A DNA stretch of 51,235 nucleotides from an uncultured Lachnospiraceae bacterium (GTDB lineage: Bacteria; Bacillota; Clostridia; Lachnospirales; Anaerotignaceae): assembly GCA_944381395.1 (NCBI GenBank), contig CALWKY010000019.1, positions 1 to 51,235 on the forward strand. The letters run 5' to 3'. Made by a program: the position numbers and the translations under genes. Below the pieces are notes generated by a model. That model had not been told where the DNA came from. It ran no database searches and was given only the letters and a program-made list of their open reading frames with translations. This document shows positions 9,101-18,536 of this stretch, piece by piece; within the stretch, counting starts at the first letter, position 1; every line of letters starts with the position of its first letter.

Positions 9101-9997
9101 CACCTTTCTCTGGCTGCAAATGTACTGGGTTGGAAAGTAAACACACCTGTATTTGACGGCGCAAGCGAAATTGATATCATGGATACCCTGGAGATGGCAA
9201 ACGATTATGTGAACACCGACTGGGAAGAATTCTCCGAAAAGTGGAAACCTCTGCTGGACGGCGATATCTATGATGAACTGTATGCAAACAGAGACCACAG
9301 AGAAGTATGGAAGGGCGTTGCCCTGGGTCGTGACGGTAAGGTACAGCTGAGAGACGGTCGCAGCGGTGAAAATTTTGATAACCGTGTAACCATCGGCTTC
9401 ATGCACTACCTGAAACTGCACCACCTGGTAGATGATAAGATCCATGCCCGTTCTACCGGTCCTTACAGCTTGGTTACCCAGCAGCCTTTGGGTGGTAAAG
9501 CACAGTTTGGTGGTCAGCGTTTCGGTGAGATGGAAGTTTGGGCACTGGAAGCATACGGTGCAGCTTACACCTTGCAGGAAATCTTGACTGTGAAGTCCGA
9601 CGATATCGTAGGACGTGTGAAGACTTATGAAGCCATTGTTAAGGGTGAAAATATCCCTGAGCCTGGTGTTCCTGAGTCCTTCAAGGTACTGCTGAAAGAA
9701 CTGCAGAGCTTGGCATTGGATGTACGTGTACTGCGTGCAGACAACACCGAAGTAGAAATCAAAGAATCCATCGACGATGGAGACGATCTGAATGTAAACA
9801 TGGGCGGATTTGAAAGAGGCGATGACGAAGATGACTATCGTCCCAGCACAATGTCTGCCGATGATGCAGAATTGAGAGACTTCCTCTTTGATGATGAAGA
9901 AGGCACAGAGCCTGATAATAGTGACTTGTTGTTTGACGACTTCGCTTCTGATTTCTCCGATGAGGATGGTTATGGCGATGACGGAGACGAAGAATAA
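6116..9997 (+). CDS. rpoB: RNA polymerase subunit beta
   Basis: A 1293-residue beta subunit. The ATG at 6116 ([21 protein letters not shown]) was chosen because GAGGTGA lies just upstream; the frame extends 14 codons further without such a site. Typical features are [16 protein letters not shown], the rifampicin region ([30 protein letters not shown]), the NGYNYEDA-type segment [11 protein letters not shown], the [12 protein letters not shown] loop, and the C-terminal [27 protein letters not shown]. The protein ends in an unusually acidic tail of about 60 residues rich in D and E. It forms the catalytic core with the RpoC encoded 17 bases downstream. Unlike most Firmicutes, rplJ and rplL are not in front of it. 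Confidence 0.99.
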   Translation: MEKNRVHSLRFGDTTRISYSKINEVLEMPNLIEVQKDSYRWFLEEGLKEVFEDISPITDFSGNLVLEFIDFTLEEDNPKYSIEECKERDATYSAPLKVKARLYNKELDELKEQEIYMGDFPLMTETGTFVINGAERVIVSQLVRSPGIYYASDFDKVGKKLLSSTVIPNRGAWLEYETDSNDVFYVRVDRTRKVPVTVLIRALGIGTDAEIISLFGEEPKILATIEKDVAKSYEEGLIEIYKRLRPGEPPTVESSETLLRGMFFDPKRYDLAKVGRYKFNKKLALKNRVKGAVLAEACVDPMTGEVLAEAGETLTAQLCDTLQNSGTDAIFIQVDDKKLKVLSNRMVDIDGFIEEFGLSAKDLGIKERVYYPLLSQILEEYQSAEEVAAAIKENIHELIPKHITLEDIMASINYVMHLDNGYGNVDDIDHLGNRRIRSVGELLQNQFRIGLSRMERVVRERMTTQDLNAITPQGLINVRPVTASIKEFFGSSQLSQFMDQNNPLSELTHKRRLSALGPGGLSRERAGFEVRDVHHSHYGRMCPIETPEGPNIGLINSLASFARINEYGFIEAPYRKVDQTGEEPRVTDEFVYITADEEENYNVAQANEPLDAEGHFLHKKVTGRHKDDIIEVDRTQVQLMDVSPKQMVSVATALIPFLQNDDANRALMGSNMQRQAVPLMVTDSPIVGTGMEYKTAKDSGICVIAKKGGVVERVSADEIVIRNDNSMRDVYKLIKYQRSNQSTCLNQKPIVDVGQRVEADQIIADGASTKNGELALGKNPLIGFMTWEGYNYEDAVLLSERLVQEDVYTSIHISEFEADARDTKLGPEEITRDIPNVGEDALRDLDERGIIRIGAEVRPNDILVGKVTPKGETELTAEERLLRAIFGEKAREVRDTSLRVPHGETGIIVDVKIFTRENGDDVGPGVNELVRVYIAQKRKISVGDKMAGRHGNKGVVSRVLPVEDMPFLPNGRPLDIVLNPLGIPSRMNIGQVLETHLSLAANVLGWKVNTPVFDGASEIDIMDTLEMANDYVNTDWEEFSEKWKPLLDGDIYDELYANRDHREVWKGVALGRDGKVQLRDGRSGENFDNRVTIGFMHYLKLHHLVDDKIHARSTGPYSLVTQQPLGGKAQFGGQRFGEMEVWALEAYGAAYTLQEILTVKSDDIVGRVKTYEAIVKGENIPEPGVPESFKVLLKELQSLALDVRVLRADNTEVEIKESIDDGDDLNVNMGGFERGDDEDDYRPSTMSADDAELRDFLFDDEEGTEPDNSDLLFDDFASDFSDEDGYGDDGDEE

Positions 9998-10014
9998 GAA
10001 GGGAGGACAGAATC

Positions 10015-13000
10015 ATGAGCACACAGAATACAACTGAACAGGGAATCGTGTTTGATTCCATCAAGATTGGTTTGGCTTCTCCTGAAAAAATCCGTGAATG
10101 GTCCAGAGGCGAGGTTAAAAAGCCTGAGACCATTAACTATAGAACCTTGAAGCCGGAGCGTGACGGTCTTTTCTGCGAAAGAATTTTCGGACCTACCAAG
10201 GACTGGGAGTGCCACTGCGGTAAGTATAAGAGAATCCGTTATAAAGGCGTTGTCTGCGATCGCTGCGGCGTTGAGGTAACAAAGGCGAAAGTAAGAAGAG
10301 AAAGAATGGGCCACATCGAGTTAGCAGCTCCCGTTTCCCATATCTGGTATTTCAAGGGAATTCCCTCTCGCATGGGTTTAATTCTTTCCATGAGCCCCAG
10401 AGCACTGGAAAAGGTACTGTATTTTGCTTCTTACGTAGTGACCGATCCCGGTGAGAGCGGTTTGCAGTATAAGCAGCTTTTAACAGAAAGAGAATATAGA
10501 GAAGCGCTGGACCAGTATGGCAATACCTTTGAGGCTGCTATGGGTGCAGAGGCTATTAAAAAACTGCTGATGGATATTGATTTGGAAGCGGAAGCGGCTG
10601 ATTTGAAAAAGCAGCTGGCAGAAACTTCCGGCCAGAAGCGGGTTCGGATTATTAAGAAGCTGGAAGTAGTGGAATCTTTCCGCACTTCCGGAAACCGCCC
10701 TGAGTGGATGATTTTGGATGTTATTCCTGTCATTCCTCCGGATATCCGTCCTATGGTACAGTTGGATGGCGGCAGATTTGCAACCAGTGACCTGAATGAC
10801 CTGTACAGAAGAGTCATCAACCGCAACAACCGTCTGAAGAGACTGCTGGAATTGGGTGCGCCTGATATTATCGTGCGTAACGAAAAGAGAATGCTGCAGG
10901 AAGCAGTTGACTCTTTGATTGATAACGGCAGAAGAGGACGTCCTGTAACTGGTCCTGGCAACCGTGCCCTCAAGAGCTTGTCCGATATGTTAAAAGGTAA
11001 GCAGGGTCGTTTCCGTCAGAATCTGTTAGGTAAGCGTGTGGACTACTCCGGCCGTTCTGTAATCGTAGTAGGTCCTGAACTGAAGCTGTACCAGTGCGGT
11101 CTGCCTAAGGAAATGGCAATTGAGCTGTTTAAGCCTTTCGTTATGAAGAAGCTGGTAGAAGACGGCTTGGCACACAACATCAAGCAGGCAAAGCGCATGG
11201 TAGAAAGACTGCAGACAGAAGTATGGGATATTCTGGAAGATGTTATCAAAGAGCATCCCGTTATGTTAAACCGTGCACCTACACTGCATAGACTGGGTAT
11301 TCAGGCATTTGAACCCATTCTGGTAGAAGGTCGCGCTATTAAGCTGCACCCTCTGGTATGTACTGCATTCAACGCAGACTTCGACGGTGACCAGATGGCA
11401 GTCCATGTACCTTTGAGTATGGAAGCGCAGGCAGAATGCCGTTTCCTGCTGCTTTCTCCGAACAACTTACTGAAGCCTTCCGACGGCGCGCCTGTAACCG
11501 TTCACTCTCAGGATATGATTCTGGGTATGTACTACCTGACACTGGAACGTCCTGATTTGAATAAGACTTACGGTGTAGATGTAGTGGATGCAGACGGTAC
11601 TGTCGTACGGAAAGCAGACGACATCATCATCCGTTCCTTCAAGGATGAAAAGGAAGCAATCCTGGCTTATGACAACCATGAAATCTATTTGCAGGAAGTC
11701 ATTCGTGTAAGAAGAACTCTGGTATTTGACGGTCAGGAAGAAAGCCGCATGGTAAAGACCACTGTAGGCCGCATCCTCTTTAATGAAGCAATTCCTCAGA
11801 ACTTGGGTTATGTGGATAGAACCAATGATGAGGATAAGTTTAGATATGAAATCGACTTCTTGGTAACCAAAAAGCAGGTAGGCAAGATCATCAACAAGTG
11901 CATTAACCGCTGCGGTGCAACTGCTACTGCAGAAGTTGTGGATAAGATGAAGAGTTTGGGTTACAAGTTCTCCACCAGAGCCGCTTTAACCGTATCCGTA
12001 TCTGATATGGAAATCCCTAAGGAAAAACCTGCACTGCTGGCAGAAGCCGAGGAAAAGGTTGAGCAGATCACCAAGAAGTTCCGTCGTGGCTTGATGACCG
12101 ACGAAGAACGTCATAACAAGGTTATCGATGCTTGGAACGTAGCAAACGATAAAGTTACGGAAGCACTGCTTGCGGGCTTAGGTCCTTACAACAATATCTT
12201 CATGATGGCAAACTCTGGTGCGCGTGGTTCCAACAACCAGATCAAACAGCTGGCTGGTATGCGTGGCTTGATGGCAAACCCTTCCGGTGGCGTTATCGAG
12301 CTGCCTATTAAGAGTAACTTCCGTGAAGGTCTGTCCGTACTGGAATACTTCATTTCCGCACACGGTGCAAGAAAAGGTCTGACCGATACCGCACTGAGAA
12401 CAGCTGACTCTGGTTATCTGACCCGTCGTCTGGTAGACGTTTCTCAGGAAATCATTATCCATGAGTGGGATTGCTGTGAAGATCCCGCGAAGGCACCCGG
12501 TCTGGTAGTTGCTGCTTTCAAGGATGGTAATGAAGTCATCGAAGGACTGCAGGATAGAATCCGTGGCAGATGGTCTGTAGAAAACATCTATCATCCTCAA
12601 ACTGGTGAATTGCTGGTAGCAGCTGATACCATGATTACACCGGATCAGGCAGAGGAAGTAGAAAAGGCTGGCATCGAAAAGGTAATGATCCGTACTGTAT
12701 TGACCTGCCGTGCAAAGATTGGTGTTTGTGCAAAATGTTACGGTGCAAACATGGCAAACGGCAGATATGTACGTATCGGTGAGTCCGTTGGTATTATCGC
12801 TGCACAGTCCATTGGTGAGCCTGGTACACAGCTTACCATGCGTACTTTCCACACCGGCGGTGTAGCAGGTGACGATATTACACAGGGTCTTCCTCGTGTC
12901 GAAGAATTGTTTGAAGCAAGAAAGCCTAAGGGTCTTGCAATTATCGCGGAATTCGGCGGTAAGGTAACCCTGAATGATAATAAGAAGAAGAGAGAAGTTA

Positions 13001-13671
13001 TCATTACCAATCCTGAAACCGGTGAAACAAAGGAATATTTGATTCCTTATGGTTCTCGTATCAAAGTATATGACGGTGACGAAGTGGAAGCTGGCGATGA
13101 GATCACAGAGGGCAGCGTAAACCCTCACGATATCCTGAAGATCAAGGGTCTGCGCGGTGTACAGGATTATATGATCCAGGAAGTACAGCGGGTATACCGT
13201 CTGCAGGGTGTAGAAATCAATGATAAGCACGTAGAGGTTATTGTTCGTCAGATGCTGAAACGTGTGAAGATCGAAGAAAACGGCGATACAGATTTCCTGC
13301 CCGGCTCTTTGGTTGACTGGCTGACATTTGAAAACACCAATGCAGAACTGGAGGCAGAAGGCAAGGAACCTGCGAAGGGCTCCAGAGTTCTGTTAGGTAT
13401 TACCAAGGCATCTTTGGCTACCGATTCCTTCTTGTCTGCGGCATCCTTCCAGGAAACCACCAGAGTTCTGACCGAAGCTGCAATTAAGGGTAAGGTAGAT
13501 CCTCTGATCGGCTTGAAAGAAAACGTAATTCTGGGCAAATTGATTCCTGCCGGTACAGGTATGAGCCGTTATCGCAACATTACCATTGAAACGGATGCGG
13601 ACCTGGAAAGAGTAGGAGAAAGCGCATCGGAAGAAATGGTTTATGTGGATGATGAGGACAACAACATCTAA
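10015..13671 (+). CDS. rpoC: RNA polymerase subunit beta'
   Basis: A 1218-residue beta' subunit starting [20 protein letters not shown], with GGAGG before the ATG. The N-terminal zinc site ([20 protein letters not shown], about residues 68-87) is intact. The catalytic [14 protein letters not shown] motif lies at about residue 453, with the three magnesium-binding aspartates 455, 457 and 459. The trigger-loop/bridge region and the second zinc site ([14 protein letters not shown]) are present, as is [19 protein letters not shown]. Length and order are normal. It is cotranscribed with rpoB and followed by a strong terminator. Confidence 0.99.
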   Translation: MSTQNTTEQGIVFDSIKIGLASPEKIREWSRGEVKKPETINYRTLKPERDGLFCERIFGPTKDWECHCGKYKRIRYKGVVCDRCGVEVTKAKVRRERMGHIELAAPVSHIWYFKGIPSRMGLILSMSPRALEKVLYFASYVVTDPGESGLQYKQLLTEREYREALDQYGNTFEAAMGAEAIKKLLMDIDLEAEAADLKKQLAETSGQKRVRIIKKLEVVESFRTSGNRPEWMILDVIPVIPPDIRPMVQLDGGRFATSDLNDLYRRVINRNNRLKRLLELGAPDIIVRNEKRMLQEAVDSLIDNGRRGRPVTGPGNRALKSLSDMLKGKQGRFRQNLLGKRVDYSGRSVIVVGPELKLYQCGLPKEMAIELFKPFVMKKLVEDGLAHNIKQAKRMVERLQTEVWDILEDVIKEHPVMLNRAPTLHRLGIQAFEPILVEGRAIKLHPLVCTAFNADFDGDQMAVHVPLSMEAQAECRFLLLSPNNLLKPSDGAPVTVHSQDMILGMYYLTLERPDLNKTYGVDVVDADGTVVRKADDIIIRSFKDEKEAILAYDNHEIYLQEVIRVRRTLVFDGQEESRMVKTTVGRILFNEAIPQNLGYVDRTNDEDKFRYEIDFLVTKKQVGKIINKCINRCGATATAEVVDKMKSLGYKFSTRAALTVSVSDMEIPKEKPALLAEAEEKVEQITKKFRRGLMTDEERHNKVIDAWNVANDKVTEALLAGLGPYNNIFMMANSGARGSNNQIKQLAGMRGLMANPSGGVIELPIKSNFREGLSVLEYFISAHGARKGLTDTALRTADSGYLTRRLVDVSQEIIIHEWDCCEDPAKAPGLVVAAFKDGNEVIEGLQDRIRGRWSVENIYHPQTGELLVAADTMITPDQAEEVEKAGIEKVMIRTVLTCRAKIGVCAKCYGANMANGRYVRIGESVGIIAAQSIGEPGTQLTMRTFHTGGVAGDDITQGLPRVEELFEARKPKGLAIIAEFGGKVTLNDNKKKREVIITNPETGETKEYLIPYGSRIKVYDGDEVEAGDEITEGSVNPHDILKIKGLRGVQDYMIQEVQRVYRLQGVEINDKHVEVIVRQMLKRVKIEENGDTDFLPGSLVDWLTFENTNAELEAEGKEPAKGSRVLLGITKASLATDSFLSAASFQETTRVLTEAAIKGKVDPLIGLKENVILGKLIPAGTGMSRYRNITIETDADLERVGESASEEMVYVDDEDNNI

Positions 13672-13706
13672 TCTTCCAAAATAAATCGACAATAAGTTGC
13701 TTTTTG

Positions 13707-13751
13707 ACAGCTGCTTTTTGTAGAGTTTTCTATAAAAGGCAGCTGTTTTTT
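13707..13751 (+). terminator. rpoBC operon terminator
   Basis: ACAGCTGC (13707-13714) pairs with GCAGCTGT (13739-13746), with additional pairing of TTTTTGTAGA with TCTATAAAA inside, followed by a T-run. It separates rpoBC from the hutP cassette. Confidence 0.9.
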
Positions 13752-13833
13752 GTTTCTTTTTCAAAAATATTTGTGAAATTGAATACTAGTAACTTTAAAT
13801 TGGGCAAAAACTTGTAAAAAATTACTTTGCTAC

Positions 13834-13862
13834 TTGAAAAACACAATGACGTGTGTTAAAAT
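13834..13862 (+). promoter_or_regulatory. promoter of the hutP-transporter-amidase cassette, with inverted repeat
   Basis: TTGAAA (13834-13839), 17 bases, and TAAAAT (13857-13862) form a sigma-A promoter. AACACA (13840-13845) and TGTGTT (13852-13857) are perfect 6-base inverted arms filling the spacer, a likely operator for an unknown regulator. Confidence 0.7.
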
Positions 13863-13952
13863 AGAAACATAAATGGAACTTGTGGTCAGTCTCCGTTTGT
13901 AAATTGTATTTTGTATGAAGACCATGACAGCTGCATAAGGTAGAATGACGAG

Positions 13953-14014
13953 GAATGAGAATTTTGGATGGTGGGATAATTGTATACCGCTTTTATGGGT
14001 TCTCATTTTTTTTT
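13953..14014 (+). terminator. leader terminator upstream of hutP
   Basis: AATGAGAA (13954-13961) pairs perfectly with TTCTCATT (14000-14007), extended by G-U pairs, and nine T residues follow (14006-14014). It lies after the promoter and before the hutP-like gene, so it works as an attenuator. AG-containing triplets of the kind HutP binds (TAG at 13941, GAG at 13950, GAG at 13957) lie in and just before the left arm. Their spacing (6 and 4 bases) is not perfectly regular, so the binding site is tentative. Confidence 0.6.
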
Positions 14015-14065
14015 CGTCTACGCAGATGTTTCAAAAGGAACGCAAGAGAAGGGAGAAAGTACGAA

Positions 14066-14518
14066 ATGAATTTGAAACATTTTTTGCTGCCGGGCGAGGA
14101 GGTCAATGTTTTTCGGGCAGCAATGCTGATTAGTATGACAGATACCATAGAAGAAGAGAAAGAATTGATGGATTTTTTCAGCAAACGGGACTGCCGCTGT
14201 GCAGCGGTCATGATTTCCGGCAGTGACGCTGAAGCATTGAAAAAAATCAATCATACTGTTGTTGGTGCCTGTCTGAATGCGGGTGTTATACAAAAAACAC
14301 GCAGCCATATCCATCCGCTGGTGCATGGCGTACATGAAGCAACTTTGGGCACTAGACTGGACTCTTCTATTTGGCAAAACTGCCGGTTAAAGGTCAGTGT
14401 GGTGCGCAAAGGCAACAACATTGCGGTAGTTATTTATGGTGATTTAGGCTTCAATGAACTGTCTTCTCATAAGACAGTAGGAGGCAGCTTCCAGATTTTA
14501 GGAGATGAACAACTGTAA
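14066..14518 (+). CDS. hutP: HutP-family RNA-binding antiterminator
   Basis: The frame is open from 13955, but the ATG at 14066, after AGAAGGGAGAAAG, gives a 150-residue protein, nearly the length of Bacillus subtilis HutP (148). From memory of that protein, NAGVIQKTRSHIHPLVHGVHEATLG aligns with its GVIQ...SHALYHATMEALHG segment, and IAVVIYGDLGFNELSSHKTVGG with its WIAVSLYGT...LEHETFG segment. The three histidines that bind metal together with L-histidine in HutP appear conserved as H83, H87 and H135. HutP binds nascent RNA when histidine and magnesium are present and prevents termination. Here no hut genes follow; an AtoE-type transporter and an amidase do. The ligand could therefore be histidine or a related amino acid. 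A leader terminator stands upstream. Confidence 0.85.
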   Translation: MNLKHFLLPGEEVNVFRAAMLISMTDTIEEEKELMDFFSKRDCRCAAVMISGSDAEALKKINHTVVGACLNAGVIQKTRSHIHPLVHGVHEATLGTRLDSSIWQNCRLKVSVVRKGNNIAVVIYGDLGFNELSSHKTVGGSFQILGDEQL

Positions 14519-14573
14519 TAACAACCGCGGTGCATTTTATTTAGAAGATTAAAAAGGGAAAGGAAGTGTACTT

Positions 14574-15962
14574 ATGTCAAACCCGACTACGAAAACAAAG
14601 GAGAATGGTAATTTTATCATGCGTATGGGAAATGCTTGCCTGAGGTTCTCTTTGAAGTATATGCCGGACGCAAGTATCTTTGCTATTATCCTAACTTTCA
14701 TTGCGTTCTTACTGGGAATTTTCCTTGCAAAACAAACCCCGCTGCAGATGATCAACCATTGGGCTACCGGATTTTGGGAACTGCTGGCTTTTGCAATGCA
14801 GATGGCATTGATCGTAGTTACAGGTTCCGCTGTTGCGAACTCTCCTGCGGTAAAAAAAGGCATTCGCAAAATTGCATCTATTCCTAAGAGCGGCAAACAG
14901 GCTGTTTGGCTGATTTCTGTAGTAGCCATCCTGGTTTCTTACGTTCACTGGGGACTTTCTTTAATCGTTGGCGCTCTGCTGGCGAAAGAAATGGCAAAAC
15001 AGCTGCGGATCAAGAAAATTCCTTTTGAATATGGCTTGATTGCTGCAGGCGGTTATGTGGGACAGATGACTTGGCACGGCATGCTGTCTGCTTCTATTGG
15101 TCTGTCTATTGCGACTCCCGGTCATGTTCTGGAATCTGAAATCGGCATTATTCCTATGAGTGATTATATGCTGAATTTTATGAATATCTTTGTGACAATT
15201 GCGCTTTTGATTATCCCGCCTCTGGCTGCCTGCATGATGCATCCTAAGGATGAACATGTGTCGCCGCTGGAAGCAGACGCATTACACGCAATTGATGTGG
15301 AAGATGTACCCATCAGCAAGATTCCTGAAAATCCTTCCGTAGGCGATCGGTTAAATTACAGTCCGCTGGTAGCATGGGGCATGGGTCTGTTAGGTATGTT
15401 TTATGTGGTATATTCCTTTGCGACCAAAGGTTTTGCCGCATTGGACATTAACATGGTTAACTTTATTTTCTTGTTCCTTGGCATTCTGCTCTATGGCAAC
15501 ATTGCGAACTATGTACGTGCAGTCGGTGCAGCCGCAAGCGGCACGGCGGGCATTATTTTCCAGTTCCCGTTCTATGCGGGCATTATGGGGATGATTCAGT
15601 ATTCCGGGTTAGTAAATATTCTGGCAAACGGTATTGTTTCGATCTCTACACAAACGACTTTCTATTTGTGGACTTTCTTGTCTGCTTCTGTTGTCAATCT
15701 GTTCGTTCCTTCCGGCGGCGGTCAGTGGACGGTACAAGGTCCTGTAGCAATTGCTTCCGCAAAGATGATGGATGCCGATATGGTTAAAACTTGTCTGATG
15801 GTTGCTTATGGTAATACTTGGACCAATATGTTCCAGCCGTTCTGGGCAATTGCGCTGCTGGGCATTACTGGTTTGAAGGCAAAAGATCTTATGGGTTACT
15901 CTACGGCAATCATGCTTTGTTCCGGTATTGTATTCATTATTGCATCTTTCTTGCCGGTATAA
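14574..15962 (+). CDS. short-chain fatty acid transporter, AtoE family
   Basis: A 462-residue polytopic membrane protein starting MSNPTTKTKENGNFIMRMGN after a GGAAGTG site. It matches the AtoE/SCFA_trans family along its length: YMPDASIFAIILTFIAFLLGIF, GFWELLAFAMQMALIVVTGSAVANSPAVKK, SYVHWGLSLIVGALLAKEMA, GQMTWHGMLSASIGLSIATPGHVLE and the C-terminal NLFVPSGGGQWTVQGPV block are all typical. E. coli AtoE is linked to short-chain fatty acid uptake; the true substrate here is unproven. It sits 55 bases after the hutP-like gene and 54 before an amidase, with no terminator between. The three probably form one transcript, and the amidase may process the imported compound. Confidence 0.88.
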   Translation: MSNPTTKTKENGNFIMRMGNACLRFSLKYMPDASIFAIILTFIAFLLGIFLAKQTPLQMINHWATGFWELLAFAMQMALIVVTGSAVANSPAVKKGIRKIASIPKSGKQAVWLISVVAILVSYVHWGLSLIVGALLAKEMAKQLRIKKIPFEYGLIAAGGYVGQMTWHGMLSASIGLSIATPGHVLESEIGIIPMSDYMLNFMNIFVTIALLIIPPLAACMMHPKDEHVSPLEADALHAIDVEDVPISKIPENPSVGDRLNYSPLVAWGMGLLGMFYVVYSFATKGFAALDINMVNFIFLFLGILLYGNIANYVRAVGAAASGTAGIIFQFPFYAGIMGMIQYSGLVNILANGIVSISTQTTFYLWTFLSASVVNLFVPSGGGQWTVQGPVAIASAKMMDADMVKTCLMVAYGNTWTNMFQPFWAIALLGITGLKAKDLMGYSTAIMLCSGIVFIIASFLPV

Positions 15963-16016
15963 TGAAGAACAAAATGAGACAAATAAAAAAGTCTCATAGG
16001 AAAGGAGCGTTCATTT

Positions 16017-17498
16017 ATGCATTTTGATATTATGGAAACAACCGTTGCGAAAGTCCATGCGGCAATGCTGGCAGGTGATTTGACCTGCCGAGAATTGGTA
16101 GAAGCTTATTTAAAGCGGATTGACGCATATGACCAAAAAGGTCCTGCGATCAATTCCATCATTACGGTAAATCCCAAAGCATTGGAAGAAGCAGATGCGT
16201 GTGATGCTTACCTGAAAGAGCATGGCAAGCTGTGCGGACCGCTCCATGGTATTCCTGTTATGATGAAAGATAATTTCAATACCAAAGATATGCAGACCTC
16301 CGCAGGTTCCATTGCCTTAAAAGGCTGGGTGCCTCCTACCGATTCTTTTGTAACAAAGAAAATCCGTGAGTCCGGTGCTATTATTCTGGCAAAGACCAAT
16401 TTGCATGAATTTGCGATTTGGGGCGAAAGCATTAGCTCTATCACTGGTCAGGCAGTGAACCCCTATGATCCTACCCGTACACCTGGCGGATCTTCTGGTG
16501 GTACTGGTGCGTCTATCGCTTGCAATATGGGGATTATCGGTTTAGGTACGGATACCATCAACTCTGTCCGCTCTCCTTCTTCTGCAAACAGCCTGGTAGG
16601 TATCCGTCCTACCATTGGTTTGGTTAGCCGTTCTGGTATTGTACCGTATTCCTTAACACAGGATACAGCAGGTCCTATCTGCCGTACGGTTGAGGATGCC
16701 GTACGCTGCTTGGACGTCATTGCGGGATATGACCCGGATGACGCAGAAACCGCTTGGTCTGTAGGACAGCAGCCCGCTTCTTACTTGGATAGCCTGAATG
16801 TGGATGGTATGAAGGGTAAGAGAATCGGTGTGCTGGAAAGCTTATTTGGGAAGGAAGAAATCAATGCTTCCACCAATGCAGTTATGAAGGAAGCCATGAA
16901 GGTATTTACGGAAAACGGCGCAGAACTGATTCCTGTTACAGATCAAATTGACCAGCCTTGGCTGACCTCTGAAACATCTGTACATCTGGATGACTTTAAG
17001 GATCATTTGAATTTGTATCTGAAAGATTTGCCCCCGGAATGGCCCGTTCATTCCATGGCGGATATTTTGGAAAAAGGTCTGTTCCATCCTTTCTCTGAAG
17101 GCAATATGCGGGATGCAATGAAATTGGGTGTAGGTACCCCTCGTTATCTGCAGAAAATGTACAATAAGATTGGTGTACGGACCCATATCTTAAAGATTAT
17201 GGCTGACCTGAACCTGGATGCTATGATTTATCCTCATCAGCAGCAGCTGGTATGTAAGATTGGCGGCAACCAGCAGCAGAGAAACGGCGTACTGTGCTCT
17301 TCTCTGGGATTCCCGTCCATTGCAGTTCCGGCAGGATTTGCGCCGGATGAAAATGCACCCATTGGTGTTCCCGTAGGCATGGAAATCATTGGCAGACCTT
17401 GGAGTGAACCCAAACTGATCGAAATTGCTTATAGCTTTGAACAACATTCTCATTTCAGAAAGCCGCCTGTTTCCGCACCGGATCTGGAAGAAAAATAA
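16017..17498 (+). CDS. amidase signature family hydrolase
   Basis: A 493-residue enzyme of the amidase signature family. The Lys-Ser-Ser triad is visible: K84 in IPVMMKDNFN, the cis-serine near S159 in TPGGSSGGTGAS, and the nucleophile S183 in GLGTDTINSVRSPSSANSLVG. The usual GTDxGGS oxyanion segment reads GTDTINS, a variant I associate with a non-GatA amidase branch. No gatB or gatC neighbours are present, so it is not the tRNA amidotransferase subunit. It probably hydrolyses a small amide. AAAGGAGCG precedes the ATG. As last gene of the hutP cassette it would share its antitermination control, and two hairpins follow it. Confidence 0.9.
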   Translation: MHFDIMETTVAKVHAAMLAGDLTCRELVEAYLKRIDAYDQKGPAINSIITVNPKALEEADACDAYLKEHGKLCGPLHGIPVMMKDNFNTKDMQTSAGSIALKGWVPPTDSFVTKKIRESGAIILAKTNLHEFAIWGESISSITGQAVNPYDPTRTPGGSSGGTGASIACNMGIIGLGTDTINSVRSPSSANSLVGIRPTIGLVSRSGIVPYSLTQDTAGPICRTVEDAVRCLDVIAGYDPDDAETAWSVGQQPASYLDSLNVDGMKGKRIGVLESLFGKEEINASTNAVMKEAMKVFTENGAELIPVTDQIDQPWLTSETSVHLDDFKDHLNLYLKDLPPEWPVHSMADILEKGLFHPFSEGNMRDAMKLGVGTPRYLQKMYNKIGVRTHILKIMADLNLDAMIYPHQQQLVCKIGGNQQQRNGVLCSSLGFPSIAVPAGFAPDENAPIGVPVGMEIIGRPWSEPKLIEIAYSFEQHSHFRKPPVSAPDLEEK

Positions 17499-17565
17499 TT
17501 GAAAAGAAAGCTTAAACCATGAATCTGTGGCTTCCCTTCTCTTTCCACAGATTTGATGGAATATA

Positions 17566-17604
17566 AGAGTGCCTGTGCTTTTTCAAAGCCAGGCACTCTT
17601 TTTC
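17566..17604 (+). terminator. terminator of the hutP-transporter-amidase cassette
   Basis: A perfect 10-base stem AGAGTGCCTG (17566-17575) with CAGGCACTCT (17590-17599), then TTTT. It is preceded by a second hairpin TCTGTGG/CCACAGA (17524-17551). Confidence 0.9.
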
Positions 17605-17608
17605 AGCT

Positions 17609-17638
17609 CAATGGTATGCGAAAAAAAGCATACCATTG
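17609..17638. repeat. perfect 11-base inverted repeat
   Basis: CAATGGTATGC (17609-17619) and GCATACCATTG (17628-17638) pair over a mostly A-filled loop. There is no immediate T-run on the plus strand. It lies between the cassette terminator and the rpsL promoter; its role is unknown. Confidence 0.7.
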
Positions 17639-17801
17639 ATTTTGCCCTTATTTTTTTAGGAAAGCAAACGAGAGTAAAAGAAAAAGCATGGTATGTGTTT
17701 GAAATGAAAAACAAAAATAAAAACAAAAACAGAACCTGGATAGAAACTTGTAAAAATGGCGTAAATTCAAGAAAAAATCATGGTTTTCCCGCGAAAAGGC
17801 G

Positions 17802-17830
17802 TTGACTTTTTTTAGATTTGGTGGTAAACT
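17802..17830 (+). promoter_or_regulatory. rpsL promoter
   Basis: TTGACT (17802-17807), a 17-base spacer and TAAACT (17825-17830). It gives the str cluster its own start, needed because the preceding cassette ends in a terminator. Confidence 0.8.
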
Positions 17831-17940
17831 TTCTGAGTGTCTATGAAATGGGCTTTTCTCAGCGTGCGCATTTTTTAGACATATGGATAAAAATAGTAAG
17901 CAAGCAGAACGTATTATGTGAATAAGGAGGTGCAGTTAGA

Positions 17941-18363
17941 ATGCCTACATTTAATCAGTTAGTAAGAAAAGGCAGACAGACTGTTGAAAAGAAATCCACA
18001 GCACCTGCTCTGCAGAAAGGTTTGAACTCTCTGCAGAAGAAGGCAACAAACGTTTCTTCTCCCCAGAAGAGAGGCGTTTGCACAGCAGTAAAGACTTCCA
18101 CACCTAAGAAGCCTAACTCCGCACTGAGAAAGATTGCCAGAGTTCGTCTTTCCAATGGTATTGAAGTAACCGCTTATATCCCTGGTGAAGGTCATAACCT
18201 GCAGGAGCACAGCGTTGTTCTGATCAGAGGCGGTAGAGTAAAGGACCTGCCCGGTGTACGTTATCACATCATCAGAGGCACTCTGGATACCGCAGGCGTT
18301 GCAAACAGAATGCAGGCCCGTTCCAAGTATGGTGCAAAACGCCCTAAAGCAGGTAAGAAGTAA
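17941..18363 (+). CDS. rpsL: 30S ribosomal protein S12
   Basis: A 140-residue S12 with AAGGAGGTG before the ATG. It carries [12 protein letters not shown], the conserved decoding-site segments [19 protein letters not shown] and [22 protein letters not shown], and the basic C-terminus. S12 sits at the decoding centre of the small subunit. It is the first gene of the rpsL-rpsG-fusA-tuf cluster and is normal in sequence and length. Confidence 0.99.
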   Translation: MPTFNQLVRKGRQTVEKKSTAPALQKGLNSLQKKATNVSSPQKRGVCTAVKTSTPKKPNSALRKIARVRLSNGIEVTAYIPGEGHNLQEHSVVLIRGGRVKDLPGVRYHIIRGTLDTAGVANRMQARSKYGAKRPKAGKK

Positions 18364-18404
18364 TTTATAAGGAAAAAAGTTAAGAAGTATTCGGTAAAAA
18401 AGAT

Positions 18405-18494
18405 TGCCTTACAGCAAATACGATCTGCATTGCTGAGAGATAGATGGTTTTGAATAGTAAGGCATGAAAACGCAGCGGATTAGCGGAAGCTGCG
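18405..18494 (+). promoter_or_regulatory. two-hairpin element between rpsL and rpsG (possible S7 operator)
   Basis: TGCCTTAC (18405-18412) pairs perfectly with GTAAGGCA (18457-18464). CGCAGC (18471-18476) pairs with GCTGCG (18489-18494). The pair of stems lies just before the rpsG ribosome-binding site. In E. coli, S7 represses translation by binding the S12-S7 intercistronic RNA; a similar role here is inferred from position only. Confidence 0.4.
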
Positions 18495-18536
18495 AAGTAC
18501 CTTGAATATTTATTATTCTTTAAGGAGGGAAGAATC

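Noticed and set aside
12178-13230. 350-codon minus-strand frame opposite rpoC
   Set aside because: Shadow of rpoC; Cys/Thr-rich nonsense-like translation.
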